Below are positions 29,912 through 41,966 of a DNA stretch of 64,000 nt, in pieces. This DNA comes from Phoma sp. XZ068 (lineage: Eukaryota > Ascomycota > Dothideomycetes > Pleosporales > Didymellaceae): contig ML240445.1 of assembly GCA_004835665.1 (NCBI GenBank), positions 1,302,001 to 1,366,000 of the forward strand, in the 5' to 3' direction. A model generated the notes under the pieces. That model searched no databases and was not told the DNA's origin. It saw nothing but the letters and a program-made list of their open reading frames with translations. Made by a program: the position numbers and the translations under genes. Within the stretch, counting starts at the first letter, position 1. Every line of letters starts with the position of its first letter.

Positions 29912-30193
29912 GTTGCCGGGGGGGGGGGGTTGTGGGAGGGTACTGCACTGCGAATCACTGCACTGCTGGTTACTGCACTGCTGCGCTCCAAAACTGCACT
30001 GCTGATAGCTCCAGCGGAATGACATGCGCTGCGGGGGCGGGGCCAATCGGGGCGTCCGGCGGCAAAACTCCGGCGGCTGATTTCGAGCGCAGCTGCGCAA
30101 GGCGATGCGCGTCCGGTGCGCCTGCAGACTGCAGACTGCATTCACGTCACGACGTGCGACTGCATTCCCGACACCACGCCCACAGTCGCAACC
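29912..30193. promoter_or_regulatory. bidirectional promoter of CZIB and SmF with ACTGCACTG repeats
   Basis: 282 bp between divergent start codons. It holds a 12-G run at 29918-29929 next to the CZIB ATG. There are four ACTGCACTG units at 29942, 29957, 29972 and 29993, the last three extended to ACTGCACTGCTG. The units are 15, 15 and 21 bp apart. Confidence 0.65.
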
Positions 30194-30607
30194 ATGGCTG
30201 TAAGTGCGCCCACACGGCCAGCACGGCCCATGCTAACCACGCCTCCAGGCCGTCGCCCCCTTCAACCCCCGACCGCTGCTCCAGAGCCTGTACGTCGCCC
30301 GCCTCCACACGCCGACGGCGCGCCCTCTGCGCCCAACTCGCCCGTCGCGCACCCCGTACTGACTGCCTGCAGCGTCGACAAGGACATCGTCGTGCGCCTC
30401 AAGTGGGGCGAGACCGAGTACAAGGGCAGACTCGTGTCCGTCGACCTCTACATGAACATCCAGCTGTCCAACACGGAAGAATTCGTCAACGGCGTCAGCT
30501 CCGGCACGCTCGGCCAGGTCCTGATCCGATGCAACAACGTGCTGTGGATTGGCCAGGCCGACGGCGTCGAGCCCAAGCCGACCAAGGACACGGCCATGAG
30601 CGGTTGA
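30194..30607 (+). CDS. SMX3: small nuclear ribonucleoprotein SmF
   Basis: Three exons: a 6-nt first exon ATGGCT (30194-30199), 30249-30289 and 30373-30607, with 49- and 83-bp introns; 93 aa. The spliced protein runs MAAVAPFNPRPLLQSL then VDKDIVVRLKWG, with ETEYKGRLVSVDLYMNIQL (Sm1) and GTLGQVLIRCNNVLWI (Sm2), matching SmF throughout. It forms part of the heptameric Sm ring on spliceosomal U snRNAs. Reading any single frame misses the N terminus because of the tiny first exon. The second intron starts GTACGT inside the Leu codon. It converges with RTP1, 227 bp apart. Confidence 0.94.
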   Translation: MAVSAPTRPARPMLTTPPGRRPLQPPTAAPEPVRRPPPHADGAPSAPNSPVAHPVLTACSVDKDIVVRLKWGETEYKGRLVSVDLYMNIQLSNTEEFVNGVSSGTLGQVLIRCNNVLWIGQADGVEPKPTKDTAMSG

Positions 30608-30834
30608 GGCGGCCGCCTGCAGTCGACGATGCGATCAGCAAATGGACCACCCCACCGCCGCCACCCATGGGAAGAGAGACACGAAACGCAGACTCGCGCG
30701 CTTGACGGCGCGACTGCGTGGTTTGGCACAAGACGACTGCTTGACACCACAAGACATGCGCACACGGCGCAAGTCGAGGACGAGCTTCAAAGGCGATCGA
30801 GGTTGCTTTGGAGCTATATAGAGGCAGCGCTGTG

Positions 30835-33800
30835 CTATTCGATCTCTTCCACAATCATCCTCCGCTTGCCCTGCTGTCCGTCATCCACATCATGCCTAAC
30901 GTTGAGACCCCTCAGCCCACCCTCGAGCCCCAGATCGAGCCCCAGCTGCATCCCCGCCCCACTGATCTTATACAGCTTCTTCATTCGCAACGTCTCCAGC
31001 CCGTCCACCACACTCGCCGCATGTTCTCTCACAAGCTCATCTCCATCCTCATCTCTCACCCACTTTAGTACCCGTTCTACCTCGTCCTGTTGTCTTAGGC
31101 CTAGCCCAACAACACCATCTTCGCCAGCTTCCAGCGCCTCGTCAAGCGCCTTCAAAAGCCCCAGAACAACCAACACAGCTGCTCGCCTCAGTATGAAAAA
31201 CGCCTCAGCCGTCTCCATTGTCAGTACTAGTAGCACAATCTGCAACCCCGCATCCACTGTCGCCTGCCCGATTAGCCCTGCCCTCTTCTCGAGCACCGTG
31301 CCAAAGATACTCATCGCGCTCGCACGAATCCTCACATCCTCTTCGATTCCTGTATCTTCCCATCCTTGGACAATCTTACTCAGTGCCTCATAGTCACTTC
31401 TATCGGCCGCCGAGGCTTCGCTATCAGGCTCGACAAGGTTAGGTATCGGTCCATCCCACGCTGCTTCCGCTTCCGCTTGCTGCTGCACGATTTGTAGCGA
31501 CACTGCCTGACGAGAAGACTGCGTCTTGTGGCGTTGGCCACGACGCGAGCTGAGAGACAGACAGGCGCTAGTCATGTGCGTGATGCTCGTGTGTTTTTCG
31601 TCACTGTTGCTCCTGTCGTGCCAGAAGTCGTCGGCACCGAGGACGTTGTGGAGGACCTCGCCAACGCGCAGACGATAGTCCAGGCTTTCTTGCCACTCCC
31701 TTTCTTTCTCGTCCGTCATCCGACCCTTGGAGAGCGCGAGACTGCGTTCATCCACGTCGAGAAACGCGTCCACGAGGATCCGGAGGGTTGGGTGCGGCGC
31801 GCGGAGAGCAAGCGCGGTGATGACAGGGATCGCAGCGCTGTGCACGTAGGGCTCGGGATCCGCGAGGGAGGCAGAAAGAAGGAGGTAGCTTGTCGACGGG
31901 ACATCGATGACGGGGAAAGCGGATACGTCCTTGATCAGCTTATGGAGGGTGGAGAGTGACCATGCGCGGTCCGGAGCTTCACGAGAAGTAAGATCCGTGA
32001 GAACTGCTTGGAGAGTCATTCTATGAGATTCGAGAGGGTCGGCATGGCTCTGGCTTGAGCCCAGGCTATGCGCTGTAGGTTGAAGCATTTGCAGGAGGCT
32101 GCGCGCTGAGTTTAGGATGACTGGAGAAATACGAGACTGGTTTTGAACGTCTATCAGATATTGCAAATGCTCCGTGATGTGTGAAAGCAGAGTCTCAGTT
32201 GTGGGTGTTCGTTTGAACTCTGGTGTCGTGACCACTGTGTTGAGGATGCTGATTGCGAACGAGGCAAGATCGTCCTCTGTTGTATTGTCATTGTTAGATC
32301 CGGCCTCCGTTCCTGGCTGTGGCGCAACTATGGCCCCTAGGTTTGCTCTGCTCGGCCTGTGTAACTTTGTTTGTCTTTTTGATGTTGCTCGTTGTTCGGA
32401 CACATAATGATGCAGCAGTTGACCCATAAGTTCGACAATATGTTGTGGTGACCTTGCAAAGCTGTCTTTTAGCCTGGAAGCTAGTGCTTCTGAGAGCTTT
32501 GCATCTGTCAATGCGGCAAGTGGGTCGTTGTCAGTTTCCATCAGGAGTGTTGCCTTCCTATTGTGGTTGGGACTCAACCAGCGCTGCGTTGCTTGGAGGA
32601 AGATGAGTCCGGCGGCGTCATCCGAAACCTTAGCATCTACAAGTAGAGAGACAAGTAGATTGACCCGTCCGGTAAGGGCACTGATACGGGAAAGGATGGA
32701 GTCTATCCCCTCGACGCCACCATAATCTTCGTCCCGTCGCATCCGAATTTCAATGCCACCTTTAGTCCCTGGTCCAAAAGTCCATTCAGACGGCCCGTCC
32801 CAGAACAAGTTCGTTGCAATAATGTCTATTTGTTTTGGATCACAAGCAATGCTTACGTATCTCGCGATGATGTTGCGCGGTAGCTCACGCCAGTCTTTGT
32901 GGAGCGATCGCTTCGACTGAGCGTAGTTGAGCAACGCCCACAAGGGAAGTAGCATGGGGCCGACAAGTCGCTTCATGAGACCTGAATGAGAGTATGATGT
33001 CGTAATAACAGCCAACCGCTGCAAAGCAAGGAGCAGGTCCTGATCCTGAATGAGGACTCTGTCTTTCGTGCTATCTCGTAGCATGGATGTTGCAGTAGTT
33101 GTAGGATAAATGGTTTCCAAGATTGGCTGAGCAAATACTTGCCAACCAATCGTGCCAGGCGCGCCTGTCGTTCTTTTGCTGAGAATGCCCTCCGCAATGA
33201 CCTGGCCTGCAGCTCTGCTCAATTCTCTCCCCTGATCTCCATCGAGGAGCTTCCATAGCTGGGGTGCTAGTGTTTGGATCCACTTGTCTTGACTTTGGCC
33301 GCTTGGAGGTGAAGTCAAGAGTTTGGAAGCATGGGTTACGGCTTCCAGTGGAATTGGGATTCGTGACTGTGAACCAGATGCATCGCTTGGAACCTGCGTG
33401 TTCTTGGAAAGATAGGAGAGTGAGAGGAATTCGATTACGTGCCTGACTCCGTAAGCACGGATGGGTACCATAGCGAGCTCTTTACCCATCCGTGGCCTCA
33501 ACCATGCTGGAAGCGGTTGCTGAAGAAAGGTGGTGAGTACAGGTAGCAGGCGAGACGTCGGAGTTCGAGCGAGTAGGTCATTGTAAGCGGGCTCAAACTT
33601 AGATTGGACTTGCTGAGTATGCTGAGGCGAAAATGCAAGTTCTGCGAGTGCAGAGATGATGTCAGGCAGACACCGCTGCGCGAGAAGAGGCTGCAGACCT
33701 GTTCCTTCCTTCTGTTGCAGAATGGATAGCAGTGGAGGTACAGTTTCGGACAAAATCTCCTTGTGTTGACGTGAAGAGACAACGAATGTTGCCAGAAGAA

Positions 33801-34101
33801 CAGATCGTGGGCGTTGGCTGAACGCAACCCCAGAGGATAGATATGGGAGGATGCCAAGTGATGTGGTGAGATCTAACAACCCATATACAACACCAGCAAG
33901 AGATGCATCGTAGGGAGCGTCCGGCTCTGCAGCCAAATCAGCCGTGTTGATAGCCTGCAGGTTTACTATAGCGTCTCGCACGAGCGCGGCATTGTTGAGG
34001 TCGCTTTCGCCACCATGCTGAACACGATGTTTCGCGCCGATGTCTACAAACGGACTGATGAAGTTTGCAGCATTATCTACTGCCTGTTCGACGACTCCCA
34101 T
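30835..34101 (-). CDS. RTP1: RNA polymerase II assembly factor RTP1 / TANGO6-like HEAT protein
   Basis: One long exon, 1088 aa, start MGVVEQAVDNAANF at 34101. The protein is almost wholly helical and HEAT-repeat-like. The block PDRAWSLSTLHKLIKDV, with SASLADPEPYVHSAAIPVITALALR, and the C-terminal block (RRAAVLVVLGLLKALDEALE, WVRDEDGDELVREHAASVVDGLETL) are the two conserved RTP1 C-terminal regions shared with metazoan TANGO6. In yeast, Rtp1 works in cytoplasmic assembly and nuclear import of RNA polymerase II. An acidic, Gly-rich tail ends EEIE. No intron is needed and no frame break is seen. Upstream lies the 4.6-kb gene-free tract. Confidence 0.85.
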   Translation of the reverse strand: MGVVEQAVDNAANFISPFVDIGAKHRVQHGGESDLNNAALVRDAIVNLQAINTADLAAEPDAPYDASLAGVVYGLLDLTTSLGILPYLSSGVAFSQRPRSVLLATFVVSSRQHKEILSETVPPLLSILQQKEGTGLQPLLAQRCLPDIISALAELAFSPQHTQQVQSKFEPAYNDLLARTPTSRLLPVLTTFLQQPLPAWLRPRMGKELAMVPIRAYGVRHVIEFLSLSYLSKNTQVPSDASGSQSRIPIPLEAVTHASKLLTSPPSGQSQDKWIQTLAPQLWKLLDGDQGRELSRAAGQVIAEGILSKRTTGAPGTIGWQVFAQPILETIYPTTTATSMLRDSTKDRVLIQDQDLLLALQRLAVITTSYSHSGLMKRLVGPMLLPLWALLNYAQSKRSLHKDWRELPRNIIARYVSIACDPKQIDIIATNLFWDGPSEWTFGPGTKGGIEIRMRRDEDYGGVEGIDSILSRISALTGRVNLLVSLLVDAKVSDDAAGLIFLQATQRWLSPNHNRKATLLMETDNDPLAALTDAKLSEALASRLKDSFARSPQHIVELMGQLLHHYVSEQRATSKRQTKLHRPSRANLGAIVAPQPGTEAGSNNDNTTEDDLASFAISILNTVVTTPEFKRTPTTETLLSHITEHLQYLIDVQNQSRISPVILNSARSLLQMLQPTAHSLGSSQSHADPLESHRMTLQAVLTDLTSREAPDRAWSLSTLHKLIKDVSAFPVIDVPSTSYLLLSASLADPEPYVHSAAIPVITALALRAPHPTLRILVDAFLDVDERSLALSKGRMTDEKEREWQESLDYRLRVGEVLHNVLGADDFWHDRSNSDEKHTSITHMTSACLSLSSRRGQRHKTQSSRQAVSLQIVQQQAEAEAAWDGPIPNLVEPDSEASAADRSDYEALSKIVQGWEDTGIEEDVRIRASAMSIFGTVLEKRAGLIGQATVDAGLQIVLLVLTMETAEAFFILRRAAVLVVLGLLKALDEALEAGEDGVVGLGLRQQDEVERVLKWVRDEDGDELVREHAASVVDGLETLRMKKLYKISGAGMQLGLDLGLEGGLRGLNVRHDVDDGQQGKRRMIVEEIE

Positions 34102-37100
34102 ACCGGCAGAGATGATGTTTCGATGGCCGTCACCAACCGGGTCGGGAGCAGAGGATGATGTCCTGCTTAGTCAGAGCCGCACAGGATAGCGCGGGTGGCG
34201 CTAGTGCTGTCGCGTCCCTAACCTTACAGGACGCGCCGACCGCTCTCGCAATCAACACAATTCCACCCCAACGACTAATCGCCACACGACGCTTCTATGT
34301 GCTCAGCTCGCTTTGCCTGCCCCCATGACCATATCGGACCTCGAGCGACAAAACCTGGCAACACCCTCAACGGCGGGAACCTCGCGCAAGTCTCCCTTGG
34401 CATCAGATCTTCTCTCGCTTTCCACAAGCTCAATCGCATGTCACTCTCCCTACAGCTACCGATGTCTGTCTTCCATTTGGAATGCGGTTCGCTGCGCCTC
34501 ACACGCCGTGTACGCCCAACACCCGCCAGAAGCTTCTCATCCAGCTTCAATGGCATGTAGGACCGTGCGCGCGTGTGAGGAGGGCAGGCTCGGATCTTAA
34601 CCCTAATCAACTCTTGGTATTTGCTGCGCTTTGCGCGGCGAAAAGTTTTGCGGCTATGTCGCCGACCTTTCGATCAGCCATGGTCACCTGGCATTGCACC
34701 TCGAGTGCATGCTCTGAGACTACGCGCCAAAGGAAGGCTCGAGGTACGGGAGCTTTAGCTCAAATTGGTGTGTCATGTGCCTGTTGGGGCGTTAAAGTTC
34801 TCCTCGAGAACCACGTCGACACTCTCATCCGTGCAACAGACTCTGGTCATGAAGGATAACTCTCACGCTGCTCTAGTTGTGTAGCTTGGAGTAATTTGGT
34901 GGGAGATGCCGGGCACCTCAACCGAGGTCTGTCTTTGGGATGCGGAAATTGTGCACGCCTCATTCTCAATCCTTGCTGGTTCTCACAGAGGAGTTGCCAT
35001 GCCAAGTACCAACATGAAGGACATATCCCTACGACCTCCCGGAGCAAGTCGATGACACGAGCAGAGCACGGATTTCTAGTCCAAGCCTGACACACAGACA
35101 TGTCAACCTGTTTGGCTCCGGCCGTCGTAAGATCCACTCGTCAGAAAGGCGTAAGCCCAGCGAGGTCTTGATGCATCTCAGGTTGATATCGTCTTCTTAA
35201 GGCAATTCGTCACGCTTCAGAGCCGAGGTCTCGAACTTGCTTGGGTACGTATGAGGGCGGTGATGTCTTCGTTGGACGCGGTCAGCAGTGCTATCATCCT
35301 GTGACAACTACTTCGAACGAATATTTGGCTTCGACAGCATTTCCCGCGCAGCTCTCCGACAAGGACGTGAGTCCTAACCAAGTTGCCAACCAAGCACACG
35401 AACCGAAAGGCTGATGAGTCCTTGTCGTGGTTTTACAACCCGACATTTGTCATGAGAACGTGATATCCGATCAGTCGCGTCAATCGTCGAGTCGTACGTT
35501 CAGCGTACGTTATCAGACGAGCGTCTACCCTTTTCCTTTGAACGAGCGATACTTGTTACAAGGGTCATTGCGGTTTTTGAGGATGTCTTTTGTCCGCATA
35601 CAAACGCCTTCCGGCTCATTCCAATCCGGAAAGGAATCAAAAACTAGTCTCAGAGAGCCATGCTACTACACACAGAGAGATGCTTTTGGGTATTTTGCCC
35701 AAGACGACGGTGCCAAAGGAGGACTATGCATAGAGCTTCTGTAATTAGGGCTAGGGTGCTGTTGATACGGTCAGGGGGATGTGGAGTGGCGCAGAGCGTT
35801 GCTCAGCAACATATTGAGGAGCTGGCTTCTACTCAAGCGTCGTTGTCCACTCGAGCCTTCGTTTGAATTGCTTTGGTCGAAGTTCTGAAGGATGGCCATT
35901 ACTAAGGAACACTCAGCTTACGATGCGATTCCATCGAAGACACCAATTGGCCGTACATGGGCGAGCCATAACTGTATGCGCTTTGCGTTATAGACTACTT
36001 TGGAAGTGGGACTTCTCAAGAGTGAAGCTCAAGGCCTCGGCCTGTCCACGACTATCGTCTGTAGTAGTTGGTTGATCTTTCTATGCTAGGTGCAATTGTG
36101 CTCTCGATGGTCACAATGTCGTATCCTTTGCGAAGTGTTCCTGGCCGGACTTCGGGAGTTTGCTTGGTGCAATATCGGGTTTAGTAGTTCTTGTGGACGG
36201 TGACGTGGACGAGGGAGTCCTTGGTGAGAGATTGTCTGTGGGTGATACTGAAAACCGTTCCAAATGCTTGGAACGGTACGCTTTTCATAAGTACCCTTCT
36301 CAAAAGGGCAGTGTGCTACGCTAATTCATGCAGTCATTCGCCGCCACAGGCGACACAAAATTGGGTTCACCTTTCGATCGAGATTCCATAGTATATTAAG
36401 ATATCTTGGGAACTATTTACAAAGTTCTTTCTTTTAGAGATCTTCTAGGGCCTGTGGTTTTCTTCACATGATTTCCATTGAGCTCCTTCGTGATCCTGCC
36501 GAGACCCTCATGACTAGTCTTATTCGTTCCAAAAGTCCTTAGGGTTCCCGACCTTCCCACCCTGATCAATAGTCAAGGTCACCAGGCTGTTCACTTTTTG
36601 GTAGTCGGTGCTGGCTTTGCTGTGTTTCCTCTTATAGCTTGAATATGATCTCATCTGGCCTGGAGGGAACAACTTGGATCTTGATGGACCTACTCGTTTT
36701 CTTAGTGTTGGGAATTCGTGAGCCCAGATGCTAGTAACGTTGAACTCTACTGAATACCACAGCGGCAGTGTAGGGACGTTAAATCCGGTATCGAATTGAT
36801 ACATACCATACCAGTGACCAGCAATCATGTATCATGTATAGCAAAAACTCCATGGATCGTCAGATATTGCTTCCTCCGCGTAGACCATCATGCCTTCTGT
36901 GCTGGCGCTACCCGTTTATGGGTTTACATATTGCCCGTACTAACTTCTTCCGCCGGTTCAAGTTGGATGACCCCTCTGGGTGTGGTTCGTAGTCCACGCC
37001 TTAATTGAGTTCTTTCATGGATCGGGTTTCGAAGTAAGAGTTATCAAGTTCGAGTGCTTCTAACGCTCACTCTTTAGCGCTGAAACGCGTGTCTTTGCCA

Positions 37101-38709
37101 AATTTGCCTGGGATTGGGACTATCATTTCGAACATGAATATGGGTGGATGTATGTATACTTTTTGGAGACTGCATGTGTGGATGTTCTTGTTTAACGTAG
37201 AAGTTCACTGTTGCTGCGTTGGATAGATAGACGCAAGGCATAGTCGTGACGTCAAGCAATGGCCACTAGCACTAGTGCTAGCACCTTCATCCATCTTGCT
37301 ATTTACTGCCAGAACAAGCTCCCGTTCTGTTGAGACCACGGCAATGTACTTGTACTCTAGGGCTATTACATTCGCCCGACTTCTGAGCGTTACGACCTCT
37401 GACCTTTTCATCTTCTGCCTCTACCCATCTCCAATGAGAATTCCAGTATTCGATATTCCGCGCTGGTTATTGACAGTTATCCGCATTGTAGTTCTCTTAT
37501 GTTATAACCGCACTGCGCGCGCAATGTGATGCTCATTTTGCCAGGCTACACACCGAAGCAAAACACAAAGAAGTAAATATAACACATACGCACATTGTTT
37601 CAGCATCTAGCTACTTCTGCCGGGGTTTTCAACTGTGCCGCATGCCCGCATGCCGTGTAGATTGTAGGTCCAGGTTCAAGAGGCGCATCACACCATCAAA
37701 TCAAGGATGAGCTGAGTGAGGTCCAGAATTGAGCCTGCAGGACGAGGGGTCAGTGCGCATACCTCTGCGGATCCTCGAAAACTACAAGATCCTGTACAAG
37801 TATTGCTTGAGCGGAAACCAACGCCGCTACCTCGAAGATGGCATACCGGTATTTCGTAAAGGAGCACGCGACTCAGCCCCCGAACCAGGGTCAACGTCGT
37901 ACAGTGTATAGCGCAGTATTTCACCGGTGGTACCACGCCACGTCCAGCTTAGGTAGCTGCGGCATAACCAGCCAACACCAAGGAGGCGCCACAACGGATC
38001 TTCCTCGTGTTCATCAGTTTAGCAGCAAGATCCTCGGAGCATCCTTGGGCTCCGCAAGACCTGTTGGTGGAAGACGTCCAGTCGCAATCCAACAGCGTTG
38101 CACGCTGTCTGTGCGCATAGATGCTGCACTTCTGCGACTCAGAACCCCTGACGAACCCCTGAAAAGCACGTGCTCGGTTACCCTTTTTGCAGTTTTTACA
38201 GTACGCCTCGCTGCGCCTGGAACCGCGCTTGTCATCACTTTGAATAATAGCGCAAGAGGCAAGGCTGACCCGGCGGCCGTTCTTAGGGGTATCTAGTCCT
38301 CTGTGGGCATGGTGTTGCGGTTCCTGTCAACTCGTTTCCCGGGATTGTGGAGAACTTCTACGGAGGCGCCGCCATCACTTCCACTCTCGGACTCAATCAG
38401 CAACCCGTTGTTTGAAGGGTCGTCGCAATGGTGGCTGGACAGCGAGCACAATTTGCAGCGAAGTGGAGTAGTCCTTGCCGCGGGGGGATTTTCCCGGCAC
38501 TCCTATATGTGTGCACGCGACACCCGCGCGCGACATTGCTCAGATGGCGCCCCGCATTACTGAGGCAGTGATGTCTCGCAGTGAAGAGATCGGTGTTGGT
38601 AGCCTCAGATCTTGATTTCCGCGAGCGTTCCTTTTCCTTTCCACCCTGCCCTGGGGACCTTCGCACATTCACGACTCACGATCCCACGGCCACGCTTCGT
38701 CCTGATGCA
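34102..38709. other. 4.6-kb tract without a supportable gene
   Basis: Balanced to slightly AT-leaning sequence. All ORFs are short (at most about 150 aa), scattered on both strands and without family motifs. Two sharp local structures occur. A 9-bp hairpin, CCGTTCCAA / TTGGAACGG, lies at 36255-36276 with a 4-nt loop. A 16-bp perfect palindrome, CTAGCACTAGTGCTAG, lies at 37266-37281. The left end should contain the RTP1 promoter and the right end that of the sulfatase-like gene. It could hold non-coding transcripts or an old degraded insertion; nothing proves either. Confidence 0.5.
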
Positions 38710-41664
38710 ATGCAGGTCAACTTTCTTGCGCCTGTCCAGGTCATCCTGAGGCCCAAGAACCAATTTGCTTTATTCTTTGTCAGCTACTTTGTCGCAAAGT
38801 TACTCCATCTCGGGAGTCACGCAGGATCGTTGCCAATTGTTCTCTATCTTCTCTACTTTCCAACGTTCTTACTTCCAGATATTCTCTTGCTTGTCAGCAG
38901 CAAAATCTTTGTTTATAGACACAATGGCGGTCAAGCATCTACTACCAGGAGATCGATTGGGGCCTTTCTTGCGTAAGTCATGATGCCCTTTGGGCCTCCG
39001 GTCTTGCAATCACTGACATACATGGCCAGTCTCTTCACGGCAGCTTGTTCCGCCGCACAGATATCTTTCTTTTTCGAAACAGGCGGGGAAATCCAGTGGA
39101 TGGCGGCTAGTAGAGTCCTCGGAGGCAGCGGAGGCCTTGGCTTGCTATTATCCGGTTTACCTGCATTGATCGTTGCGTTTGGGATCTTGTATGGCATTGC
39201 ATGGGTCATCGCACTAAGATTCCATGATGCTGTTGAGCATGTGTTGGACACCATTTGTCGCTCTTTTCGACAAAGCTATCAGCTCACCAAAAAAGCACCG
39301 ACCGTCACAGAGGCAGAGGAATTCCTGATCCCTCTTGAAGATCAGCCCACATCGCCTGGCGCCCGTGAGCCGCGCGTTGCGCTCGGCAATCCTGCCCTCA
39401 GAGCTCCCAGCACACCAAAGGCAATCGCCGTTTCTTTCACGACCTTGACCTTCAGCGTCGTAGTACTGGTCCTACAACTTGTCCGGCCAACATCGCCACC
39501 GTATGCTCACATGTCGGGATCACTTCCAATTACTCTTATCGAGGCAGCTTTATTCCAGCCGATCAATTCTGAGTTTTGCCTAGCTCATCCGGTTGAGCGC
39601 GTGTTGTTTCCCTGGGATCAATTCACGGAGTACTTTAGTCAACCGGAGTCTTTGGACTGGATGCCTCGTTCGCCAACATGCAGCAGGGCAAATGGGCCGG
39701 GACCTCCACCATGGGTAGAGCACCCCGGAGGTGATGGTCCACATGGCCGCCCACCGCCTGGGCCTCCCCCTCACGGATATCGTCCCCATAAACCTCACCG
39801 AGACCATCCCCGTTTCCATGATCGTTCTCCTCATGGCGAGCCCCCAGAGCCATCCTCCTGGCATCACTCTGATGACACACATCACGAACGTCGGCCTGAA
39901 GGACCTTCGAGGAAATATCGACACGGCTTTGGACCTGGATATGAGCCTCTTTGTGACCCTTTGAAGCTTTCCAACCTCGATGCCGATGTTCTCGATTCCT
40001 TGGCGCAAAGCATAAAGAGCAGAAAACCGGTAATAAAAAATGTTCTGCTCCTTACGCTAGAGAGTACCCGTAAAGACATGTTTCCACTGAGAAAGCACAG
40101 CCATGCTTACGAGACGATCCTGTCATCGTACTCATCTACGAACGCAAGTGAGGAACTGGACAAGAAACTTCGGAACCTTACCAATGTTGCGACATTCTTG
40201 TCGGGCGAATCTAACGACTTTGGACTAGAAGACAACTCCGTTGCCGATGGGTCATGGAGGCACTCTTTCAAGGACCGTATGGGCGGCATCAACGTTCAGG
40301 GAGCCATCACACAAGCAGCATATACTCTTAAGAGTCTTCTTAGCAGCCATTGTGGTGTAGAGCCATTGCCGGTAGATTTCACTGAGGAGATCAAAGGCCA
40401 GATATATCAGTCTTGTCTGCCTCAGGTCCTCGAGACTATGTCCTTCCGTGCACGTAAAGAGCATCCGGAAAGCGTACGGAGAGCTGATGGAAGACATGCG
40501 GATGATTATCGCGCCTGGCCTTGGGAGTCTGCTATGGTCCAGTCGGTCACAGATCAATTTGATTCACAAGACGTTCTGGATGCGCAAATGGGGTTTAGGA
40601 ACGTCATCACGGAACGCGTGCTTTCGGACCCGACATCCAAACATTATCCCCCGAAGCAGCCCTGGGTGAACTACTTCGGATATCCGGAGACAGAGAGCCT
40701 CGAATACCTCCGCGACATGTTCGTCGATGCCCAACAACAACGGAAGCGACTGTTCGTCTCACATCTTACAAGCTCCACACATCACCCATTCGCAACACCC
40801 AAGGATTGGGCCGGACATACAGAGTACTTAAATAAGCAGCATTGGCGCCCTGAGGATCCTCTAAATGGATATCTGAACACTATCAAGTACCAGGACGAAT
40901 GGGTCTCGAATATCTTCCAGATGCTACATGACGTTGGTTCGCTAAACGAAACGCTTGTTATCATGACGGGAGACCACGGGCTCGCGTTCAACTCCATGGA
41001 CAAGTCTCAATCTGCTGTAAACAATGGCCACATCTCCAATTTTGCGATCCCGCTACTCTTCGTCCATCCGGATCTACCACGCCTACAATTAAAGGCCTCT
41101 ACGACACCCTTGTCCATCATACCTACAGTTCTCGACCTTCTTCTGCAGACCGACTCTCTTTCAGAACCGGCTGCCGAAACGGCCAAGGCCTTGTTGCCCA
41201 AGTACCAGGGTAACTCCTTGACCAGACAACTGAACTACAGCATTTTGACTGCAGATGGCGGCATTGAGAAGGCATTCTTCCAGCCTTTCCACTTCTCCGC
41301 AATCAATCCTGGTGGGTCCCTCCTAGCGATTAGTGACGCCTCAACAACGTTTCGATTGGTGCTCCCCCTTTGCTCGAGCATTCCCCTGCGCTTCACCGAT
41401 ATCGCGACAGACCCTACAGAAGCGAACCCAACAATAGCATGGACCATGGACGAACTCATGTCTATCATCAAAGTCAAGCACGGTGTGAAGGCAAAGGAAT
41501 GGGCGAAACTAGCCCAAGAGCTCGGGCGTTGGTGGTTTTGGAACCAGCACGGGAACTGGGGTTATTGGGGCAATGCACGAAGCACAGGGAGAGGCGGTGC
41601 AGAAGTCGCAGGAGGCATTGGACGTATCAAGAAGGAGCATTGGTGGGAAACAAGAAAGAAATAG
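38710..41664 (+). CDS. polytopic membrane protein with sulfatase / LTA-synthase-like domain
   Basis: Two exons (38710-38972, 39030-41664) with a 57-bp intron (GTAAGT..GGCCAG); 965 aa from the ATG MQVNFLAPV. The N-terminal third has about five hydrophobic helices (for example FALFFVSYFVAKLL, VLYLLYFPTFLLPDILLLV, LLLSGLPALIVAFGILYGIAWVIAL). A Pro/His/Gly-rich segment of about 90 residues (PHGRPPPGPPPHGYRPHKPH and HHSDDTHHERRP) follows. The C-terminal half is a sulfatase/alkaline-phosphatase-superfamily domain: VLLLTLESTRKDMF (metal and nucleophile region), SHLTSSTHHPFATP, and VIMTGDHGLAF with the DHG metal motif. Such fungal proteins resemble phosphoglycerol- or phosphoethanolamine-transferase-like sulfatases, but the substrate is unknown. 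It is the last gene before the AT-rich block, whose composition change starts within about 70 bp of its stop. Confidence 0.85.
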
Positions 41665-41966
41665 CTTAGTCTATAAGTAACATACCCCACGAGCAAGTCG
41701 CCTACTTTTGCCAAGACCCTACCAATATCTCTATAACTATAATAGATAGATATATTAAAAGAAGCTTAGATATAGCTTATACTATAGGCTTTCCAATATA
41801 CCTCTAATCTCTTAGTAAGATATACTATAGCTATCTATAATATACTCTAAATAATAGTATATTTTATATATAAGTATTAAAGTTATAAACTAAGTAAAGC
41901 TTATAAATACTTCTAGAATAAAATAATTAAAGTATATAGAATACTTTACTACTTATATAGCCTAAG
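41665..41966. other. left boundary of the AT-rich block, with an LTR-end fragment
   Basis: Composition turns sharply AT-rich at about 41730. At about 41875-41916 a fragment TATTAAAGTTATAAACTAAG continues into GTAAAGCTTATAAATACTTC. It matches, in minus orientation, the terminal sequence of the LTRs described below, so it is a remnant of a further element copy. CCTAAG at 41961-41966 abuts the first full LTR. Confidence 0.6.

Noticed and set aside
35405..35440. Hammerhead-ribozyme-like CTGATGAG near 35412
   Set aside because: No paired stem II followed by GAAA, and no closing helices could be drawn.
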